Of a stretch of DNA of 64,000 bases, positions 24,310 through 37,689 are shown piece after piece. Both the position numbers and the translations under genes were made by a program. Origin of the DNA: Metallyticus violacea (lineage: Eukaryota; Arthropoda; Insecta; Mantodea; Metallyticidae). The notes below the pieces were generated by a model. It made no database searches. It was not told the origin of the DNA and saw only the letters and a list, made by a program, of their open reading frames with translations. The stretch's first letter is position 1. Every line of letters starts with the position of its first letter. Location: assembly GCA_030762175.1 (NCBI GenBank), contig CM060837.1, forward strand, positions 8,512,001-8,576,000, in the 5' to 3' direction.

Positions 24310-25320
24310 GGTAGGTAGGACCAGTTTATATTTTGCCTTTTTGCCTATTTTGACTTCTATAGCCTATTTTAACGTTTAAACGGGCCTTTTTTTTTTTTTT
24401 GCCCGTTTTTTATCGCCATGTATTTTTTCTGCCATTATTTACCCATTTTAATAAACACACAAATATTTCAATATATAGAAGTGAAAAGAGTTATACAAAT
24501 TAAATGGCCTATTCACCTCACAAAAATATCTATTGAGACATTTTTTCTTTTCAAGCAGTCAACAATTTTCTCCTTAATTCATTCATTTAAGTAACAGAGC
24601 CTTCATTAGTGAAAGGAACACACGGTAACCTCGGGCATACGAATACCAAGATATAGAGAAAATGAGGAAAGTACTTCAGTTTTGAATAGTCCTGGTGAAT
24701 GGAGTTGTATTGGTCTGCGTGAGACAATTGTAGTAATTGGTGGTGGGGCTGGATAAATGTAACAAACAATTGCAAGCGAGAAAGATGAAAGCGGTACAGC
24801 TGTGCAATAAACCGTCCCTACATTGTGTTCGGTACGGAAATAAGAGAGATACAATCCTGATTCCCCTATAAACGTATAAAGAGAAAATGAATTCGGTCAG
24901 AAACCACTGCGCATCTGTTGCTCATTCGCCAGGACTATTCAAAACTACTTTACTTTGTCTTGATCAACATTTCCATGATATCCTAAAAGATTCTGTTGTA
25001 ACTGGTATGATTCCTTCCGAAATAGTTTGTTTAAAATATGCTCCAATCACTTCAGTGGGAGTAGAACGTTCTTTTTCTATGGTGAAAAATACTCTCTCTG
25101 ATTATGACAATTGATACTTTGAAAAACACTTGTTGTTGCTTGTAGCCAAGAAAAGTAAGCTTAAATACGTACTTTAATTGTGTGATAAAATTATTAAGTA
25201 TCTTAAATACCTATTTTCATTAATAATGGTGATATTACTCTTTGTTTTCGCTTTTAATAAATGCCTGTTTTCATTATTTTAGCGTCTTTTTGCTTGGTTA
25301 TTTTAACTAAAATAAAAGCC
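24310..25320 (+). mobile_element. hAT element remnant (dimerisation domain left)
   Basis: The + strand frame at 24887-25114 ends with YAPITSVGVERSFSMVKN, the hallmark of the hAT C-terminal dimerisation domain in BED/hAT families. It then continues TLSDYDN before a stop. The flanks carry repeated TTTTTGCCT/TTTTAAC blocks (24330-24380 and 25270-25305) that look like element ends. The catalytic RNase H-like part is not recognisable. Confidence 0.7.
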
Positions 25321-25616
25321 TGAACTCCCATGCCCTGGTAATACAAAACCGTCCTTTGCATCGTACAGAAATCAAATTGGCATAAAATCCAGTTTTCTTT
25401 GAACAGTTTCTCAAAATTTAAAGCAATATTTTGCGACCGCTCTTAATTTTATTTCTATTTTTTTTTGCAATTAAAATAGTGAAACAAATATAGTCTAATT
25501 TTAAAATTTACATTGTTGTATTTTGGGAATCACATGACGAAAATTAAGAGACTATAAAATGAAAAGTATCCGACGTGATTATATGAGCAATATTCTTAAC
25601 ACTAAAACAGAACACA

Positions 25617-26005
25617 AAGAAAGAGAGAAAGAAAGAAAGAAAGAAAGAAAGAAATGGAGGAAGGAAGGAAGAAAGGAAGAAAGAAAGAATGAAATGAAGG
25701 AAGAAAGAAAGAAAGAAAGAACGAAAGAAAGAAAGAAAGAAAGGAAGGAAGGAAGGAAGGAAGAAAGAAAGAAAGAAATGGAGGAAGGAAGAAAGAAAGA
25801 AATGGAGGAAGGAAGAAAGAAAGAAAGAACGAAAGAAAGAAAGAAAAAAAGAAAGAAAGATAGAAAAGAAAGAAAAAAGAAAGAAAGGAAGGATGGATGG
25901 AAGGAAGGAAGGAAGAAAGAAAGGAAGAAAGAAAGGAAGAAAGGAAGGAAGGAAGAAAGAAAGAAAGAAAGATAGAAAAGAAAGGAAGGAAGAAAGAAAG
26001 GAAGG

Positions 26006-26037
<32 letters not shown>

Positions 26038-26189
26038 AAAGAAAGAAAAAAGAAAGGAAGGAAGGAAGAAAGAAAGAAAGAAAGAAAGAAAGGAAGGAAG
26101 AAAGAAAGAAAGAAAGAAAGGAAGGAAGAAAGAAAGAAAGGAAGAAAGAAAGAAAGAAAGAAAGATAGAAAAGAAAGAAAAAAGAAAGG

Positions 26190-26221
<32 letters not shown>

Positions 26222-26468
26222 AAAGAAAGAAAGGAAGGAAGAAAGAAAGAAAGAAAGAAAGGAAGAAAGAAAGTAAGAAAGAAATGGAGGAAGGAAGAAA
26301 GAAAGAAAGAACGAAAGAAAAAAGAAAGAAACATAGAAAAGAAAGAAAAAAGGAAGAAAGGAAGGATGGAAGAAAGAAAGAAAGGAAGAAAGATAGAAAA
26401 GAAAGAAAAAAGAAAGGAAGAAAGAAAGAAAGAAAGAAAGGAAGGAAGAAAGGAAGAAAGAAAGAAAG
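25617..26468. repeat. 850-bp (GAAA/GGAA)n purine tract
   Basis: Almost purely A and G on the + strand. It is a mosaic of GAAA, GGAA and GAAAA units with rare pyrimidines (ATGG and ATAG interruptions recur). The long - strand frames (340 and 251 codons, repeats of FLSFF) are artefacts of a 12-nt period that lacks stop codons. Confidence 0.97.
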
Positions 26469-26469
26469 T

Positions 26470-27080
26470 TAAATATATTAAGAATACACGTCATCTTTGA
26501 ATACCTAAAAGCGAAGTCCCAACAATGCGGATCGCCCGAGAGGAGGAAGTAAATGGCATCTGCCATTGGTGGAAGACTGTACCAATGGGCGTGAGTCAGC
26601 GCTATGATTGAATTTTGCTGGAACGCCTAGTTGCATTGTTTCCACTCCCTTGACGTAGGGGATATGGATATGACGAGGTTTCCCCTAACATACATCAACA
26701 AGATTTAATGTCCTGCTTACACTCCGTGTGCAAGCCAACAGACCTGTGAGCAGGTTACAGCGTGTGTTTCTGAAATCTTCAAGCTATTTTCAGTTTCAAA
26801 TACTAAATGTGTCTATGATATATTTACAAATTTTCATTAGCTTAATTTTAAAAATCGATATTTTAAAGCGTTTTATACAACATATTTTACACGTTAGACC
26901 AAAAAAAAATGGTACAACAAAATTATTTATTGCGTAAAATGCATACCTTGCCTTGGTCTCTTCAAATAGCTATTTGAAAGCGCTATTTTCTACTATCTTT
27001 TGTTTTTTGATGTGAATTTCAAATACGTTTAGTCTTTTTATTTATTTCTAAGCGTATCTACTTGTTTACACAGATATCAC
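26470..27080. other. Unassigned; CCAAT-type inverted repeat
   Basis: CCATTGGT and ACCAATGG form an inverted repeat around 26563-26589 with a 10-nt spacer. No gene was seen nearby. Confidence 0.35.
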
Positions 27081-27084
27081 TTTA

Positions 27085-27720
27085 AAATTCCTGAACATTC
27101 CAGATTTGAAGATAAGGTCTGACCTAATAGTGTACACTGTATTTTCCCTTCATTTAAGGTAACTCTCGGATGTCGAGAAGACTAGATAGAAGGAACTATG
27201 CACACATAGAACGTGACCAACTTGTATATTTATTGATGGATCTTAAACTTTCACGGCCGGTGTGATCCGTTTCTGTCGTCTTGTTAATAGTCAGGTGTTA
27301 CTCATCGTCCACTGAAGACGTCAGCCGCAACGACTTGCAAACTTACTCTCCGAAACGGGAGGTGTCGCACCAAGAAAATACCGTCGAATGAGAAGTGCTA
27401 CTGGGGAAAATTCGGAAGTCGCCGTATTAGCTGCAATTTCCGCTAATCCTCACTGAAATTCCCGTAAACGGGAACATGATTTGGAAATCTCTCAAAGGAG
27501 AGAGAGATTAAGCGTCACAAATACTATCCATATCACCTTAGTTTACATCAAGTCCTTCATGGGGATGATTTTGTTCAGCATGTTGAATTTTGCCAACGGC
27601 TCTATTACAAATTCAAATTCCAATATAGGTAAATTGATGCCACTAAAGTGAAAGTGAGTGAAAAACATTTGCGGTCTTATTTGTCCCATATCAGATGACA
27701 GATGATATGATAGGTGTAGT
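27085..27720 (+). mobile_element. IS630/DUF4817-type transposase N-terminal remnant
   Basis: The + strand frames yield an R-R-R-rich stretch, AVLAAISANPH near 27430, EHDLEISQR near 27475, YHITLVYIKS-like residues near 27540, and FQYR near 27625. This is the helix-turn-helix linker of an insect IS630-like transposase (order: AAV..NPH, G(I/S)S, YHISL.QELHG.DF). It has several frameshifts and no catalytic blocks beyond it. Confidence 0.6.
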
Positions 27721-28261
27721 AGAAATTTTATAATGGAAATTAAATGCTCTTTCCAGGGACGAGTTAAGGTCGCTGTCTTATGTTCCTCTAAGAGAGAGCA
27801 CTTCAAATTTTATCTGAATCATTTTTTTATTTTCCCTTTCGTTTCGAAGGAAAATGGCAGCGACACTAAAAATATTTCCACTCCGTATGAAACACTTAAA
27901 TGTTATTCCAATTTATCCAAATAAATTCATTAACATTTTTACTACTTACATGCCTGAGATTGTGAACATCAAACCTATTTTGAAATAACATCACGATCCA
28001 TAAGTAATGTTTCTACATTTGTACTCGGCCTTACTTTTAGAACACCTCTAAGTTTAATAGTTGTTTATGTTAACTGGTGTGTACTCATAGTTACTGTGAC
28101 ATGAGTGAATTTTCACAAGTGTTCAAATTGAAGATTATACACATATTGCATACAATTCTAATGTTAAATTGTTTTTAAAAAGTATTAAAACGTTACAAAA
28201 GTGATTTTATGACTATTATTTTGCATTTTTTAGCGGTGTTAAATGCCCGTTTTTACTACTG
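27721..28261. other. AT-rich, nothing recognised
   Basis: A 63-codon frame at 27733-27924 may continue the neighbouring transposon remnant, but no motif is visible. Confidence 0.4.
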
Positions 28262-28505
28262 AGGCACCACAGGCGGTGACACTGGTGATACCTAAGGTGA
28301 AATATTTGAAAAGGATTTTTTTTAAGGAAGTAAACGTTCCAGGCCTAAGTTTAGGGTACCTCCCCGGCATTTGCCAGTTATGAGGACTGAGGAAAACCTG
28401 GAAAAAACCTCAATCGGGGTGTACCGTCCTGGCGGGATTCGATCCCCATACTTCCCGCTCACGAGTCCGAGACTTAACGACCTCGGCCACCCGTGGCGGG
28501 TCATG
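28262..28505 (-). mobile_element. SINE-B copy
   Basis: On the - strand the head reads CACGGGTGGCCGAGGTCGTT with B box GGGATCGAATCCC. The body has GAGGTTTTTTCCAGGTTTTC and CTGGCAAATGCCGGGGAGGT. It is the best match to the copy at 1618 and supports a Leu/Ser-like tRNA origin. Confidence 0.85.
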
Positions 28506-28559
28506 CATGGTTTCTTAGTACTCGTTTCTAAGACGATGTTATTTTGTTTTGTTTTGAAG

Positions 28560-29040
28560 AATTCAAATGGAAATGTTTGATATTGAAAATGTGGATATTG
28601 AAGAAATTATAAAGGTAGCTGAGGGTTTGTTAATTCCTCAAAAATCTAAAAGTGTATACGAACAGGAATATGACAAGTTCTGTACGTGGAGAAAAGAGAA
28701 ACTTGTTATTTCAACTAATGAAACAATCTTGTTGGCATATTTTTCATTGCTGATAAATATATAATATAACGGTTATTGATTATTAAAAGGTAAGTAATTT
28801 AAAATTTAGATTCTTAGATTTGTTTATTTTTCCAGCCGAAGATTTCTAAGTCTTCGACGCTCTGGTGTGTGTATTCAAATGTAAAACGTATGGTGAAAAT
28901 ATCGACGTTTCATCTTTTGATAAGGTTTTTGATTTCTATTAGTATAATAGATTACTAATGGTTCAAGATCAACTTTATGCAATGAGAGAAATCTTAATAT
29001 GATAATTAATTAATTGCTTTTTAAATATATCCAAGAAAGT
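28560..29040 (+). mobile_element. Possible tyrosine-recombinase-like ORF fragment, possibly spliced
   Basis: The frame 28567-28764 encodes SKSVYEQEYDKFCTWRKEK and ETILLAYFSLL. This resembles the SAM-like core-binding domain of eukaryotic tyrosine-recombinase (Crypton-like) proteins. After an in-frame stop there is a donor-like AGGTAAGTAA near 28785 and an acceptor-like TTATTTTTCCAG ending near 28836. Downstream, another frame gives SKSSTLWCVYSNVKRM, which fits the next part of such a domain. The segment 28770-29040 recurs at 55860-56095. The family assignment is an inference. Confidence 0.45.
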
Positions 29041-29394
29041 GCAAGCTATTTATTAATTACGTGTGTTTTAAAACATTTATTTAATAAATTTATTCTCGTG
29101 TTTTAATGATAGTATCCTTATTGGAGCTATTTTAGTTGTTTTTTCTTACAGATACAATATTTGAAATTGTGAAACTAAGATTGAAGATTGAAGTAAGAAC
29201 GGGAAGGATACGCATGCGCACTAAGAATGAATGTTGCTACAGTACAGTGCTGGTGCTCTGTTCAGTGGCTGCCCCAATGAAATAAATGCCATTATCTCGT
29301 GAACGATAAATTTGCGGATTGCATAAAAGTATATATCGTGGCAACCGCTTTCCGTCGCAGGCTCATTTCCTTGCCAATCTTAAATGCAAAACCG

Positions 29395-29500
29395 TTGCGT
29401 GTCAACCTCAGTCAAGAAGAACTGTCCTGGCGGGAATCGAACCCCAGAACTCCCGCTCACGAGTCCGCACCTTAACGACCTCGGCCACCCGTCGCGGAGT
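29395..29500 (-). mobile_element. SINE-B head only
   Basis: On the - strand, GGGTGGCCGAGGTCGTTAAG and B box GGGGTTCGATTCCC with well-kept pairing near the T arm. The SINE-B body is absent. It abuts the mariner fragment at 29505. Confidence 0.7.
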
Positions 29501-29504
29501 CTCC

Positions 29505-29890
29505 GAGGTGTAGTGGTAGATCCACGTTCCGTCTACAGACACAACTCCATCAGTCCGTCATCATTCTGATAATGCTGCAACTTTTCCAAACACGCTTTTG
29601 AAATGTCATCCTCGAGTGTTTTTGGTCCGGAGTCAACAAGCGCGGCACACTCCGTTTCTTTGTATGCAGAATTTCATACATGAGATGCCTACCATCTCAG
29701 CAATCTCACGAATCTTACTTAATACGACCGTCTTTTTTCATGATACCATGAATTTTATCGGCCATTTCTTAGTAGAAACCTCAACTGGGCTTCCGGACTG
29801 TGGGCTTCATAGACGTTCTCTTAAAACCAAGTCTCCCTTGCCAGCTGTCCCATTGTATGGATTTTGATGATGAATTTGATATTTGTTGAT
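29505..29890 (-). mobile_element. Mariner N-terminal remnant
   Basis: The - strand gives KIREIAEMVGIS near 29690 (second helix-turn-helix), then in shifted frames a region ending VDGTWIYHYTSET at about 29505-29550. The first catalytic aspartate block is normally VDETWIHHYT, so the E is replaced by G. The rest of the catalytic domain is missing. Confidence 0.68.
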
Positions 29891-29899
29891 GCGTTACCG

Positions 29900-31850
29900 A
29901 TTCATATGCCTGAAAGTTAGCTCAGAAATACAGAGATAGTAGCCATATTTTTACATAAAGAGCGTACACCATCGGTTTTAAATCTTACGTGGTGATATTC
30001 CCTTTTTGTTATTATTAATTTTAATTTTTTAATTATTAATATCTTTCTTTTTCTTATTTTTCTGCCCCCTCCCTTTCCCCGTGTTGTTTGTTTTATCGGT
30101 TTCCGCGTATTACGCTACCTTCAAAATACCATATTTACTTTTATTACTTTCACTTGTCTTCTGCCTTTGAAGAAGAGCACAAACGATTCGAAATATGGCC
30201 ATATTTGTACGCAGCATCTACAGTACTCCTACGGCCACGTTTAAATTAATTTATCCAGTAATAATGCGCCTGAGTGCTGGTGAAGACTCCCCATATGGAA
30301 CTTCCTTCAGTTCAGTTTGTATCTGAGTCGCAGTGTTACACCGACTGCCAACAAAGAACTGTCGTTGCACTTGTTTGAAAATTTGAAGAAGAAGGGAAAA
30401 AAAGTTGTAAGAATCACGCTTACCAACAGTCACGCTGGTTAACAAAATTCCTTGCCATTTCGTTGAAATTAGCCAGATTTATTAATCCGCCCTCGCATAT
30501 ATATAAACTCGTCGTGACTATAAAGGCATGTCATACCTAACCAACTCCACCGAATAGGCCCTGAAGACAAGTACAGAACAAGTGGAATGTCTGCAAAAAT
30601 TTTATCATCCCCATGTTGCCAGTTCTCGTCATACTTTTCCAGTAACACTACATAGTAATGTTTGAAGAAATACAAGCGGTTTCAAAAGAGAATGAAGAAA
30701 ATAGTAACCATGAATTTTCATTTGAAATTGGGAGGGCACGTGACCAAGTGGAGGACTTACGATAGAACCGCCTCTGTTAATATGTGTTATAAGAGATGCC
30801 GAAAATGATGCCCCTCAGCGGAAATACATTGCATATGAAATTCATGTATTTCATCTAACTTTTCTTCCGTAAGAATAAGGCAGTTAAGAACACGTTTCTT
30901 GTTACTGAGAGATTCTGTCTCTGTTAACTTTTAACAAGTTGGCGAACAATTTCCCTATCTGGAACACGACTGCAAGGGCAATTTCTTGCGAATCTCTTTA
31001 TCGTTTCTCTACAAGAATCCATTTTTACGTGTATCGTATATAAAAACTTTTTCAAGACTGTATTTATGTAGTGACAATTAATTAATAACAATTAGCACAA
31101 ATTTACATGCAATGAAAACATCCAGTAGTACAACCACTTATTGACAAAACATCCCTCAAACTAACTACAAGCTGCTACCAGCACAAGCATCATATACGGC
31201 ACTCTGCCGGCCTCTAACTCAAATAACCTACTGTAGTTTTAGGATGCGAAATGGAAGTACAGTCACCGGCGACTGTTAGCATAGCGGACAAGGTTTATAA
31301 CTAACGCCCGGTTTTAATGACCATTTGTGTTAGTCCTTGCAATTGTAACATTGAATCGTAGGTCTGTTATGGTTCTAAGACCTCTGTAGTTTTCTTACAT
31401 GGGGCCTACATTGTATTAAAATTAGCTTTAAAACGTGTGGTTTTAAATTTATCTTGAGTTCAATAAATAAACGACTTTTACCTTACGCGTTTTTCAATCT
31501 CCATAGATACGGGCAAGATTTTCCAATTAGTCTACTCAGGGTCATCTGGTAAACAACTGGAAGGCGTTCATATTTCCATTATATGAATGCTGGTGTTGCT
31601 ATTTAGCAGAATTCGCACCAAGGCATCTTTTTATCTTAAAGGTGTAAACATGTGCATAGCTCCGGACTGTACATGTGTGTATATGAACATCTGCCCCCCC
31701 CCCACTAGTGGGGTGACTTTACCACCATCTTGTGGGCAACCCTTCGCGTATTAAAAGTACCTCCTTTGTCCATACCCTCCCTTCAGTAACCGTGATTGGC
31801 TTGCGGTTGGGTGCAAAAGGGGCGGCCCATAACAGATCCCCATATTAGTG
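29900..31850. other. Unassigned; possible array-repeat outer segment
   Basis: 30090-30210 (TTTCCGCGTATTACGCTACC, then GAAGAAGAGCACAAACGATT) resembles 20140-20240 and 7550-7590. It may be an outer segment of the NotI-motif repeat family. The rest (30220-31850) shows no recognised gene, including small frames at 30251-30675. A C run is at 31694-31703. Confidence 0.4.
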
Positions 31851-32164
31851 CATCACGTCTAAAGTGCGTCTTGGTTTTTTGATTGAACTTTTTCGTCACC
31901 ATGATGTCCGTATTTTGAGATAAGTTTCAGCACTTTTTTTTTTCTTTTAAATGACCGCCAAGAACCTTTCAGACGTTCATTGTTGCTGCAAAAGCGTTGA
32001 CACGATGTCGAAATGAGAAAGTGCGCAAGTCTAGCCCTGCAGAGCAATGAATCGTTGTCATTTATTACTTTCCCAGGGATGTTAAAGGTAGTAAAAAACC
32101 AACAAGTACGAGCGCTAGGCAATGAAGATTGAGAACCAAGTACACTAGGCAGGGCCAAGGTTGG

Positions 32165-32800
32165 TATCATCTTTTTCGAAGTAGTTCCCATTGAGTTACA
32201 TGCACTTGGTCCAACGTGTCTGCCAGTTCTGGACACCTTCTTGACATCGTCTTCACACCTCCGTCTTTTTCACGACAGGCATTGATAAATCAAAACGCTA
32301 GCCCTCAGTTCGTTTTTGAGAAAAGGAAAAGGAACGGGGGAAAAAGCACACGGAGCTAGGTCTGGGCTGTATGGAGGGTGAAGTACACATTCTATGTTTT
32401 TTTTTTTCTGGCCAAATATTGAGCAACAACATTGCAAACGTGAAGGGGTGCATTGCCGTGGTGGAAGACGTCAATCAGATGAATGCAGCTGAAGGTGTTT
32501 TCGACCAGGACGCTCCAAATACTCCCTTTGCGGTGACACTTCTTGATAAACCATTTCACGACAGTTGAAGAGCGAAATCTCCATAATCTTTCCTGCTGAC
32601 GAAACAACTTTGACCTTCCTTGGTGACGGAGACCCAGGTGATTTCCAGACTGAGCCCGACTGTTTGCTTTTGGGATCGTGTTGGTGAAGTAAAATCTCAT
32701 CATCTGCAATGATGGAATTCAAGTGTGCACCGCCATGCTCCGCTACCAGATGTTGAAGCTCCCCACACATTATGTCAGCCAGGGTGTTCTCTGTTGTTCT
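32165..32800 (-). mobile_element. Degenerate mariner
   Basis: The - strand frame 32471-32770 reads EHGGAHLNSIIADDEILLHQ (first aspartate), HDPKSKQSGSVWKSPGSP and VSSAGKIMEISLF. This is the first half of a mariner catalytic domain. In other frames further left are LPPRQCTPSRLQC (second block, eroded) and LHTAQT (third block, eroded). Frameshifts are present and the protein is not functional. Confidence 0.78.
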
Positions 32801-33427
32801 TATTAATAACGACTGCTGTGTTAATCATAGTCTCGTTCACTGCAGTGATTGGAGCACCTGGACCGCCCTACTTTGTTGTTGAAACACAGCCCTCTTTAAA
32901 CTCTTTTAAGTTACCAAATGCGCGGTTTATTATGGTAGAATATCGTCGCCATGTGCTTGCTGTAACATCGCGTTCATTACAATAATGAGGCATTCTCGAC
33001 TTACCATCATTGTACAAATACCATACGTCCCAATTACACATCTGGCGCTCTGCCCAGTCATCGGCGTTTTCTAATCTGAAATTGCTTCTTTCTGTTCATG
33101 CTTTCGAGCGGTTTGCACGAAGTGTTCAAGTTTAAACTCGTGCAGGAAAAGTGTATGCAAAGCCCTGTTTCCTAACACTGCTACAAGGCACTTAGTGTAA
33201 CAAAAGATAATTAGTAGCACTAATAGAGCAGGCAAAATATAATATTTAAAATAAAACGCCAAGATAAAAGTAGAACTTTGACAGATCGCGTTATGTAATA
33301 TGTATTATGTATATGATCCAGTATATAATATGTATTAGTGCGGTATTATCATATGTGATAATCATGAATAAATTTCTGATTAGGCACACAAAATGCCGAT
33401 GACAGAGATGCGGTTTAAATCTACTGT

Positions 33428-33755
33428 GTTCAAAGAGGGCTGTTGAATAAACAAAGAGCATAATATTTTTACAATATCTTCGCTCCTCGTCGTAATTTTG
33501 ATAATCTTTCTCAAAGTAATGCCCGTTGGATGCAATGCACCTGTCCCAGCCAGTCGTCAGAGACATGTTGTTGACAGTTCCTTCAGAATCACCTTCGCCA
33601 CTGTTTCTGATGATGGAAAATACTTCACACTAAGGTGTTTCTTCAATTTGTAGGAAAAAGGAAAAGATCATAACGGGCTAACCTGGACAATAGGGAAGGG
33701 GAGAGAAACAACCACATTGATTTTTGTGAGATGCTCAGCAACAACAAGATTTGAG
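33428..33755 (-). mobile_element. Mariner C-terminal remnant cut by SINE-B
   Basis: The - strand encodes TGWDRCIASNGHYFEKDYQN at 33490-33555, the typical mariner carboxy-terminal end. The terminal repeat AGGGCTGTTGAATAAAC at 33429 matches the end of the element at 14793. The remnant stops where SINE-B begins at 33757. Confidence 0.78.
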
Positions 33756-33756
33756 A

Positions 33757-33965
33757 AGTCGTTAAGGCGCGGACTCGTGAGCGGAAGGTCTGCGGTTCTA
33801 TTTCACCAGAACCCTGATTGAGGTTTTTTCAAGTTTTCCTCAGTCCTCATAAATAACTTAGTCTTAGAATGTTTCCTTCCTTAAAAAAGGATCCTTTCCC
33901 AATATATCATTTCATCTCATATATTACCAGTGTTCACCGCCTGTGGTGCAAACGTTATTAAAAAA
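33757..33965 (+). mobile_element. SINE-B copy inside a mariner
   Basis: GTCGTTAAGGCGCGGACTCG begins the recognisable head. The body has TTGAGGTTTTTTCAAGTTTT, CCCAATATATCATTTCATCT and ends with GTTCACCGCCTGTGGTGC. The start of the A box is missing. Confidence 0.8.
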
Positions 33966-33969
33966 ACTT

Positions 33970-34805
33970 ACTGTACGGAAATGTGGCCTTTTTCGAAGAG
34001 CAATAGTTTTTTATCTTATAAAATTTGCTTGAATTTATGTTTAACTTCTAAGTAGAAGAGGTGATTGTAATAATATTAATTCTGAGAGATTTTGTTTCCA
34101 TTTAAATATAAACTTAAATAGCTTAATATACAATCGTGATTTGTGAAATCATGGCTTAGGTTTTTTTTTTATTTCGTGTGCTATGGCCTTAACAGAGTTT
34201 TCAGAACCTCTGTAGTATTGTCCAATTACATTTGTGTGTGCATGTACGAAATGCTGGCAAACAATTCCACAAATATCGAAACATGAGATGACCATAACTT
34301 TCCAACAATTTCACAGTTGAATATTATTCGCCGCTTATCACCTAATGTGACCATATTTTTAAACAAATAAACTAGACCTTTTGATGTTTGTCTCAATGAA
34401 AAAAGTGCAAGAGAGGACCCTAAGAACTATTTTGTCATAAATATTTAGGTTTGGAAACTAACAATACATAAATAATTACTATGTAACTTACATGATACAG
34501 TAGTATTGAATTCACTCCAGCCAAACAAACAATCTTTTAGAATCATTAGAGCAAGCACTTCTTTAGTAAGGCATTTTTAAAAAGTTTACACCAGTGTCAT
34601 TAAAGTTCACCTTATTAATCAACATAACTTTCAACGTCTGTACTGAATGAGGGTTATTGTCACTTGTTCACAAAACATTCATGTAAGAAAACTTTCCTTC
34701 AGTGGGGCTTTAGTTCCAGGTAAACAAAGAAGAAATTCAAATATTTTAAGAAAATTAGAAAAGGCACATTGTTCACATTAAATAGTGAAATAATTTCCAC
34801 TTAAC
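33970..34805. other. AT-rich, nothing recognised
   Basis: No gene, tRNA-like box or transposase motif seen. Confidence 0.45.
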
Positions 34806-34809
34806 TGTG

Positions 34810-36050
34810 GCTAGGTGATGATCTTTCCAGCTTGCTTTTTTTTCAATATTTTCGTTGTTATGTATTATTTAACATACACATGTTCATCATGCAGACCGAT
34901 ATCTATTATACATGAAGGAGCCACCTTCACGAAAATGAAATCTTCAATCTTTAGTATATCTTTCCGCTGGGGTATCCCTGTCTTAAGTGTTACCCAACTG
35001 TAGCCCCACAAACTCCTAAAGGGTGTAATCCATTTATTTAAATATTCAGCTGCAGTTTGATAAAATGTATGCATACTGTTTTAAATTTTAAATCGTGATA
35101 AATTCTCCTTTTTCAATTTACCAAGAATTAGGAAGTATTGTGAATTATATGAGCAGAACACCCAACCCCAAGTAAGTTATGCCCTAAATTTCCTTTCAGT
35201 GTAGTGTTGACAGCCTTTCTACATACATCTCCAAAATTGCAGTTCATATTATCTGCACAAAGAGCGATGATTTTTATTTTGAGTTAATATTTTCCAAACA
35301 TTCACTCAAAAACGTTGCAATGGTTTCAGAAGTTTCTCCAGGAAAATACTTAAGACGCAACATTTTAACTTGAATTTCCTCGTTAGGATTAAAGTACCTA
35401 ACAACCAACGGGAATAGTTTTACGTCCTTATGGTTCGATGCATTCGTCATTATTGAAGTAAAACTGGCCTTCTGTAAGTCAAATTCTAGTTCAGAAATGG
35501 CAGATGGAGTTAAATCATGTAATACAATTGCCTCGACTTTACTACGTAAATTATGATTGAAAAGTACAACAGATAAGTTTAGAAGTTCAGTTCATGGATC
35601 TGAAAGATTGGTTGGTTGTGCTGGACAGCATGATGAACAGCTGCTAATTTCATATTATTTTCACCTAAACTTTCACTTTAAAAAAAATAGTCAACAGGTG
35701 CCAGAAAATGCACTTTGTTTATATGTTGTGATCTATCCGATCGCCCCCAATGGCTTATACTGACAGTATATGCAACTTATTGCATTGAACATCTGAGTTT
35801 GAAATTATTTTTTTAATGAACGGATATACCTTCTTTAGGTCACTATTAAAATACACAATTCCTTTTTTGTGGTGACATATTATTTCCAAGCGTTTTAGCA
35901 ATCGCATTTTACAAAAGTGCTGTATTTTTGTATTATACAAACTCAGAACACAATACTCTCTTCTAGCAGAGTCACAACTGTAATGAATTCTTTTGACTGA
36001 AGCATATGGGTTTGCAGTTTTCAGTATTGTTGGCTGCATTCATGCAAAAC
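34810..36050 (-). mobile_element. hAT-type transposase pseudogene
   Basis: In order on the - strand: a short Cys-bearing stretch SNSDVQCNK near 35780, FFKSESLGENNMKLA in broken frames near 35670, LRSKVEAIVL near 35540, and TSIMTNASNHKDVKLFPLVV near 35420. Then come ETSETIATFLSECLENIN near 35310, CADNMNCNFGDVC near 35240, and GVGCSAHIIHNT near 35150. The D in TNASN and the CxDN block correspond to catalytic-core positions in this hAT group. Several stops break it. The C-terminal dimerisation domain is not present. Confidence 0.75.
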
Positions 36051-36054
36051 AGAG

Positions 36055-37199
<1,145 letters not shown>

Positions 37200-37200
<1 letters not shown>

Positions 37201-37649
37201 ATGACTGTAAACATGTGTATATGAAAGAAGAGAGAATAAAGGGAAGGAGGAGAAGGAAAAGGGGGGAAGGGAAGAGAATGCTACAGAACAGAAGCCAAAA
37301 AAAAAAAAAAAAAAAAAAAATTGGAAAGGAGAAAAGAGAAGAGAAGAAAAAGAATTAAAAAATAAAGTAGAAAGACGTAAAGGACTGAAAGGAAAACCAA
37401 GAAGCAGGTGAAAGACAAAAGAAAAATGAAAGAGATCAGTAGAAGAGTGTAAAGCAAAAAAGAAAAAGAAAATATAAGAAATTAGTCATAAAAACCAAAC
37501 GGTACTACAGAGGAGAAAATACAACAAAAGAGGAGAAGAGATAAAAGAGAAATATCGGAGAAAAAAGGATAGTGGAAAAAAGATAAAAGAGAAACAAGGA
37601 AAGAGAAGTAGTATAAAGGGAAAAAAAAAAGAATGCAGTGATGAAAAAG

Positions 37650-37689
<40 letters not shown>

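Noticed and set aside
25544..26566. 340- and 251-codon - strand frames rich in FLSFF
   Set aside because: They translate the GAAA/GGAA microsatellite. Composition and 12-nt periodicity explain the lack of stops.
29505..29560. GAGGTGTAGTGGTAGATCCA looked like a tRNA or SINE-A A box
   Set aside because: On the other strand it reads VDGTWIYHYTSET, the mariner first-aspartate block, and adjoins other mariner sequence.
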